From positions 1 through 8,768 of the forward strand of contig JAFPXU010000063.1 in NCBI GenBank assembly GCA_017394605.1: DNA of 8,768 nucleotides, in the 5' to 3' direction. The notes under the pieces were generated by a model that saw nothing but the letters and a program-made list of their open reading frames with translations, did not search any database and was not told the origin of the DNA. The position numbers and the translations under genes were made by a program. The DNA comes from Clostridia bacterium. GTDB lineage: Bacteria; Bacillota_A; Clostridia; Christensenellales; CAG-138. How positions within the stretch are numbered: the stretch's first letter is position 1; every line of letters starts with the position of its first letter. Below are positions 5,911-8,768 of this stretch, piece after piece.

Positions 5911-5950
5911 AGAACTTCGAATGTCTGTTTGAAACGCGGGCTGTTTCTTC

Positions 5951-7267
5951 TTATTCGGAAACGATCTCGCGGTTCATCGTCTTCTGACGGTCGGAAAGGA
6001 TCAGGAAGAAGAAGCCTAGCACAAAGAACACGGCCAGGGAAGCGACCGCGATGTTGATCGTTCCGCCCGCCAGCTTGACCGCCGCGATGACCGCGGAGCC
6101 GAGGAACGATGCGCCCTTGGAGAAGATATCGTAGAGACCGAAATACTCTCCGGAGTTCTCCGGCGGGATGATCCTTGAGTAGTAGGAACGCGACAGGGAC
6201 TGGATGGATCCTTGGAAGCAGCCCACGCCGAACGCGAGGATGCCGAAATCAAGCAGCGTATGCAGCGTCAGCGCGTACAGGCAGACCGCCGTATATCCGG
6301 CGATGCAGACCAGGATCAGCGGCACGGTCTTGAACTTTTTGGAGAGTCTCGCGAACACGAGTGATCCGACCCACGCGACCACCTGCGTCGCGAGCAGGAA
6401 CACGACCTGTCCGACGGTCGGAAGACCGAGATCCGTTCCGATGTTGATGCAGTTGTCGATGATCGTTCCGACGCCGTCGATATAGAGGAAGAACGCGATC
6501 AGGAAAAACAGGACCTTCTTGTCATGCAGAAAGATCTTCCTCAGCGTGCCGAAGATCTTCCGGAACACGCTGCTGACGGTCGCCTTGTTCTTTTCCACGT
6601 AATTGAGCTGCTTGTAGTTTTTGAGCAGCGGAATGGTAACGAGCGCCCACCACGCGGCCGTCACGGTGTAGCCGATGATCTTGGAAACGGATTCCGGAAG
6701 CACCTTGAGCATGTCCGGTCCGAGCACGTAGGCGATCAGCGCGACCAGGAACGGGATGCAGGATCCGATATATCCCCAGGCGTATCCGTAGGAGGAGACC
6801 TGGTCCATCCGCTCTTCCGTCGTGACGTCGTTCAGCATGGAATCATAGAACGTGTTCGCCGCGGAATAGAAGATCTTGGTCAGAACGTAGATGATCAGGA
6901 ACGCGAGCCAGCTCCACGCGAATCCGTTCAGGATGCATCCGATGACGCCGAGCGCGACGACGGTCTGGAAGAATATCTTCTTCATGTCCTTGCGGTCCGC
7001 GAGCGCGCCGCAGATCGGTCCCAATATCGCGACGATGATCGTCACGATCGAGATCGAAAGCGAATAGTAGGCGGTCGCCCGGTCGCCCGTGATCTGTCCC
7101 GGCGCGGTTCCGATCGCGAGGTTCTTGAACCAGATCGGGATCAGGGAACAGGCAAGCATCGTGTACGCCGAATTGCCGACGTCATAGAGCACCCAGGAAA
7201 ACTCCTTGTCGTTCAGATCCCGGAACGCTTTCATGCCGTGGATCCATTGAAACAGTTTGTTTTTCAT
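5951..7267 (-). CDS. UMF1/Atg22-type major facilitator superfamily transporter
   Basis: The product is 438 residues from ATG 7267, with AGGAG ten bases upstream. An earlier in-frame ATG at 7312 lacks a ribosome binding site and would add 15 polar residues, so it is not used. About 12 membrane segments can be read, in two halves split by a basic loop at ~217-250. Family features are YDVGNSAY (28-35) at the start of the first helix, GALADRKDMKK (87-97) as the loop 2-3 signature, and FYDSMLNDVTTEERMDQVSSYGYAWGYIGS (140-169). Also present are FFLYIDGVGTIID (259-271) and FQGSIQSLSRSYYSRIIP (351-368), then FGLYDIFSKGASFLG (376-390). These match the UMF1 family (PF11700, related to the yeast vacuolar amino-acid exporter Atg22). 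Bacterial members have no firm substrate, and export of amino acids or small metabolites is only a guess. It forms a single unit, divergent from degV, with its own terminator. Confidence 0.9.
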   Translation of the reverse strand: MKNKLFQWIHGMKAFRDLNDKEFSWVLYDVGNSAYTMLACSLIPIWFKNLAIGTAPGQITGDRATAYYSLSISIVTIIVAILGPICGALADRKDMKKIFFQTVVALGVIGCILNGFAWSWLAFLIIYVLTKIFYSAANTFYDSMLNDVTTEERMDQVSSYGYAWGYIGSCIPFLVALIAYVLGPDMLKVLPESVSKIIGYTVTAAWWALVTIPLLKNYKQLNYVEKNKATVSSVFRKIFGTLRKIFLHDKKVLFFLIAFFLYIDGVGTIIDNCINIGTDLGLPTVGQVVFLLATQVVAWVGSLVFARLSKKFKTVPLILVCIAGYTAVCLYALTLHTLLDFGILAFGVGCFQGSIQSLSRSYYSRIIPPENSGEYFGLYDIFSKGASFLGSAVIAAVKLAGGTINIAVASLAVFFVLGFFFLILSDRQKTMNREIVSE

Positions 7268-7368
7268 ATGCCATGAACTCCTGCTTATTGCGGATTTCGG
7301 AACAGTTTTCATGCGGCACGCGCATGCGTCCGCTGCGGTCTTCCTGAAACTGATCCGTATACGTTTTT

Positions 7369-7374
7369 ATTATA
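7369..7374 (-). promoter_or_regulatory. Leftward -10 box for the MFS gene
   Basis: A perfect TATAAT reads leftward here, ~100 bases before the start codon. The only TTGACG nearby is 11 bp upstream of it, too close to be the -35, and the hexamer at 17 bp is poor, so the promoter is tentative. Confidence 0.4.
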
Positions 7375-7489
7375 GCACTCCTTTTCGTCAATTTCACCCG
7401 TTCGCGGTCCTGTTCGGCATCCTTTTTGCGTTCGGTCCGCGGGGACGGTCTCCGTGTTCCGTTATAAAAAGCGGATTTTCGCGCTTCTA

Positions 7490-7518
7490 TTGTCAATCCG
7501 GTCATTTTCCATTAGTAT
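7490..7518 (+). promoter_or_regulatory. Candidate promoter of degV
   Basis: TTGTCA (7490-7495) and TAGTAT (7513-7518) are 17 bp apart, with five and four of six consensus bases respectively. The start would be near 7525, giving a ~105-nt leader before the ATG at 7631. Confidence 0.45.
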
Positions 7519-7630
7519 ATAAAATGCGTGGATATAGGTCGGCGACCGAAATCCGCGGATTCGAATACCCGGCACAAACCCCGGCCGGCACGGTACCGCC
7601 GGTCATTCTTACGAAACACGAGGCTTTGCT

Positions 7631-8482
7631 ATGAAGGTTAAGATTACAACGGACAGCACCTGCGATCTGTCCCCCGAACTGCTCGAAAAATACGATCTGG
7701 ACATGATCTCGTTGGGCGTCAGCCTGGGAGAGCGTTCCGGAAAAGACGGGGTGGATATCACCCCGCAGGACATCTATTCCTACGTCGATCAGACGGGCAC
7801 CCTGCCGAAAACGTTCGCCGTCAACGAGGCGGAATATCTCGCGTTCTTCAAAAAATGGACCAGGCAGGGATATACGGTCGTCCATTTCTGCATCAGTTCG
7901 GATTTCTCCAGTTCTTTCCAGAACGCGTGTATCGCCGCGGAAGAACTGCAAAACGTCTTTGTGGTGGACTCCCGCAACCTTTCCACGGGTCAGGGGCTCT
8001 GCGTCCTCCACGCTGCCGAGATGGCAGCCGAGGGCAAAACGGCAGAAGAGATCTATGAGGAATCCCGCGGCTATACGGATCTTGTGGAGGCGAGCTTCGT
8101 TCTCGACAAGCTGGACTATCTCTACAAGGGCGGCAGATGCTCCGCTCTCGCGAGATTCGGCGCGAACCTGATGCATCTCAAGCCGTGCATCGAAGTGATC
8201 AACGGAAAGATGGAGCCCTCCAAAAAATACCGCGGGGCGTTCGAAAAGGTCGTTCTCGAGTATGTGACCGACAAGCTCAGGGACAGGACCGATCTCGATC
8301 ACACCAGGATCTTCATCACGCACACGACGGCTTCCCCGGAATGCGTGAAGAAGGTGGAAGACAAGATCAACGAACTCGCTCCGGGATTCAAAGAGATCCT
8401 GATCACCAACGCCGGTTCGACGATCACCTCGCACTGCGGTCCCAACACGCTCGGGATCCTGTTCGTCCGCACAAGGAACTGA
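7631..8482 (+). CDS. degV: DegV-family fatty-acid-binding protein
   Basis: The product is 283 residues, full length for the family. The ATG at 7631 follows GAGG at ~7620 by about seven bases. The N-terminal DegV signature TTDSTCDLSPEL is at 6-17. VHFCISSDFSSSFQNACIAAEE (84-105) corresponds to the ligand-lining loop and helix, followed by VVDSRNLSTGQG (111-122). LDYLYKGGRCSALARFGANLMHLKPCI (161-187) and the closing TNAGSTITSHCGPNTLGILF (259-278) are the most conserved parts. In Bacillota, DegV/FakB-type proteins bind single fatty acids in the cytoplasm. Some present them to the FakA kinase for phosphorylation and entry into phospholipids. Whether this one partners a FakA cannot be told, since no fakA is nearby. 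It is a single unit with its own terminator. The symbol is the family name and not proof of a specific role. Confidence 0.93.
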   Translation: MKVKITTDSTCDLSPELLEKYDLDMISLGVSLGERSGKDGVDITPQDIYSYVDQTGTLPKTFAVNEAEYLAFFKKWTRQGYTVVHFCISSDFSSSFQNACIAAEELQNVFVVDSRNLSTGQGLCVLHAAEMAAEGKTAEEIYEESRGYTDLVEASFVLDKLDYLYKGGRCSALARFGANLMHLKPCIEVINGKMEPSKKYRGAFEKVVLEYVTDKLRDRTDLDHTRIFITHTTASPECVKKVEDKINELAPGFKEILITNAGSTITSHCGPNTLGILFVRTRN

Positions 8483-8521
8483 ACGAACCGCGTCCTGCGG
8501 GTTTTGCGATTCTGCACACAG

Positions 8522-8557
8522 GCTGTCTCAAGGCGATCGCCCTGAGGCGGCTTTTTT
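8522..8557 (+). terminator. Terminator of degV
   Basis: GCTGTCTCA (8522-8530) pairs with TGAGGCGGC (8543-8551) using two G-U pairs, with GGCG-at-CGCC nested inside. TTTTTT (8552-8557) follows. It begins 40 bases after the degV stop. Confidence 0.88.
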
Positions 8558-8568
8558 ATTGTCCGGAC

Positions 8569-8609
8569 AAAAAAAGCGCACGGCCGGTCCTTCCGGCGGC
8601 CGTACGCTT
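8569..8609 (-). terminator. Leftward terminator from a gene to the right, or bidirectional
   Basis: AAGCG and ACGGCCG (8574-8586) pair with CGGCCGT and CGCTT (8597-8609), with one mismatch and a ten-base loop. Read leftward it is followed by a seven-base T run (8575-8569). The + strand tail (CTTCTTATC) is weaker. It implies leftward transcription entering from beyond the window, or a guard between degV and the AT-rich stretch. Confidence 0.7.
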
Positions 8610-8687
8610 CTTATCATGTCCGATTATTCGGTTCTATATTAAAGATTGGGGTAAAAAAAGATTAAGAGATAATTCATAAAAAAGAAG

Positions 8688-8758
8688 GAGCATTGTGCTT
8701 CGCTCTCAAGTAAAGTTAAGTTACCACACAAAAACTCAAAGAGAGGATGACAATGCTC
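8688..8758 (+). repeat. 9-bp inverted repeat near the window end
   Basis: GAGCATTGT (8688-8696) and ACAATGCTC (8750-8758) are exact reverse complements, 53 bases apart. In RNA the pairing would join the ribosome binding site region at 8685-8690 to a segment containing ATG codons. That could mask translation starts, or the arms could be part of an element end. Confidence 0.4.
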
Positions 8759-8768
8759 ATATGAATCC
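8695..8768 (+). CDS. Possible start of an unidentified gene, cut by the window end
   Basis: AAGGAG (8685-8690) lies four bases before a GTG at 8695 from which the frame is open to the window end (~24 codons, beginning MLRSQVKLSYHTKTQ). An ATG at 8761 is in the same frame and could be the true start, but it has no well-spaced ribosome binding site. ATGs at 8747 and 8753 follow GAGAGG but hit a TGA within six codons. With so few codons visible the reading may be chance. No family is recognised. Confidence 0.25.
   Translation, partial: MLRSQVKLSYHTKTQREDDNAHMN

Larger units (their letters stand above)
5641..5950. other. Gap between queF and the MFS gene
   Basis: No protein gene is supported in these ~310 bases. 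The 68-codon rightward frame from 5781 starts inside the operator palindrome and crosses the -10, -35 and terminator hairpin of other units, so it is rejected. The stretch holds the leftward transcription unit (promoter, two palindromes, CU-rich segment) and the MFS terminator. Confidence 0.7.
7268..7630. other. Divergent intergenic region between the MFS and degV genes
   Basis: No gene is supported in these ~360 bases; frames crossing the region are antisense or have no ribosome binding site. It contains a leftward TATAAT (7369-7374) for the MFS gene and a rightward promoter candidate for degV (7490-7518). Both transcripts have leaders of about 95-105 nt. No terminator or recognised riboswitch is seen. 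Confidence 0.55.
8610..8768. other. AT-rich segment at window edge, composition unlike the rest
   Basis: From about 8630 the sequence changes from GC-rich to clearly AT-rich, with A runs at 8653-8659 and 8678-8683. A weak promoter can be read (TTGGGG 8646-8651, 16 bp, GATAAT 8668-8673). This may be the edge of a recently acquired element such as an insertion sequence, but no transposase is visible. Confidence 0.45.

Noticed and set aside
5781..5987. 68-codon rightward frame in the queF-MFS gap
   Set aside because: It starts inside a palindrome, runs across a leftward promoter and a terminator stem, and ends inside the MFS gene.
6524..7276. 250-codon rightward frame opposite the MFS gene
   Set aside because: Extremely Arg/Asp/Glu-rich, as expected from reading a membrane-protein gene backwards. 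No start signal.
7502..8434. 310-codon leftward frame opposite degV
   Set aside because: Antisense shadow of the well-supported degV gene, with no ribosome binding site and no recognisable motifs.
8561..8568. Perfect palindrome GTCCGGAC
   Set aside because: It lies between two terminators with no repeated copy seen. An 8-base palindrome in GC-rich DNA is not remarkable.
1..8768. CRISPR arrays, tRNA or rRNA genes, complete insertion sequences
   Set aside because: No regularly spaced direct repeats, cloverleaf-like segments, ribosomal RNA sequence or transposase motifs were seen on either strand.

Overview
The window looks like chromosomal DNA from a moderately GC-rich member of the Bacillota, most likely a Clostridia or Erysipelotrichia type anaerobe. 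The basis is the protein families (type I QueF, DegV, a UMF1/Atg22-type MFS carrier, a clostridial helix-turn-helix protein and a region-4-only sigma-like protein), strong Shine-Dalgarno sites, near-consensus sigma-A promoters and many intrinsic terminators. The genus cannot be fixed from the sequence. Only the last ~150 bases are clearly AT-rich and look foreign to the rest.

Layout. Bases 2-667 (+) are the 3' end of a helix-turn-helix protein resembling the C-terminal part of clostridial ImmA/IrrE-like proteins. A 390-base gap rich in RNA hairpins follows, then a 141-residue sigma-70 region-4-like protein (1057-1482, +). Two leftward genes come next: a multi-spanning GT-C glycosyltransferase of the PMT/ArnT type with an external C-terminal domain (2585-4693, -), and a class M sirtuin (SirTM-like, 1561-2463, -) whose usual catalytic histidine is glutamine. 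A divergent promoter region (4694-5056) serves the glycosyltransferase leftward and queF rightward. The queF leader has a hairpin with an A-rich tail, an antiterminator and a terminator, which is the layout of a preQ1-type transcriptional riboswitch. queF (5057-5539, +) ends at a bidirectional terminator.

The most interesting stretch is 5596-5826. A near-perfect leftward promoter (TTGACA, 17 bp, TATGAT) is followed by two copies of the palindrome GTTAG-N6-CTAAC, the first at the predicted transcription start. The unit runs ~195 nt to the terminator shared with queF and has no convincing reading frame. Its RNA would contain a CU-rich segment complementary to a Shine-Dalgarno sequence. This fits a regulated small RNA, possibly under a metal-responsive DtxR/MntR-type repressor, but the operator remnant of a lost gene is also possible.

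To the right are a UMF1-family MFS transporter (5951-7267, -), divergent from a DegV-family lipid-binding protein (7631-8482, +). Two terminators facing opposite ways follow degV, then an AT-rich stretch with a 9-bp inverted repeat and the possible start of another gene at the window edge.

Most genes are single transcription units, each with its own promoter or terminator. The exceptions may be the sirtuin, which could be read through from the glycosyltransferase, and the first two genes, which could belong to one accessory module. No complete mobile element, CRISPR array, tRNA or rRNA is visible.
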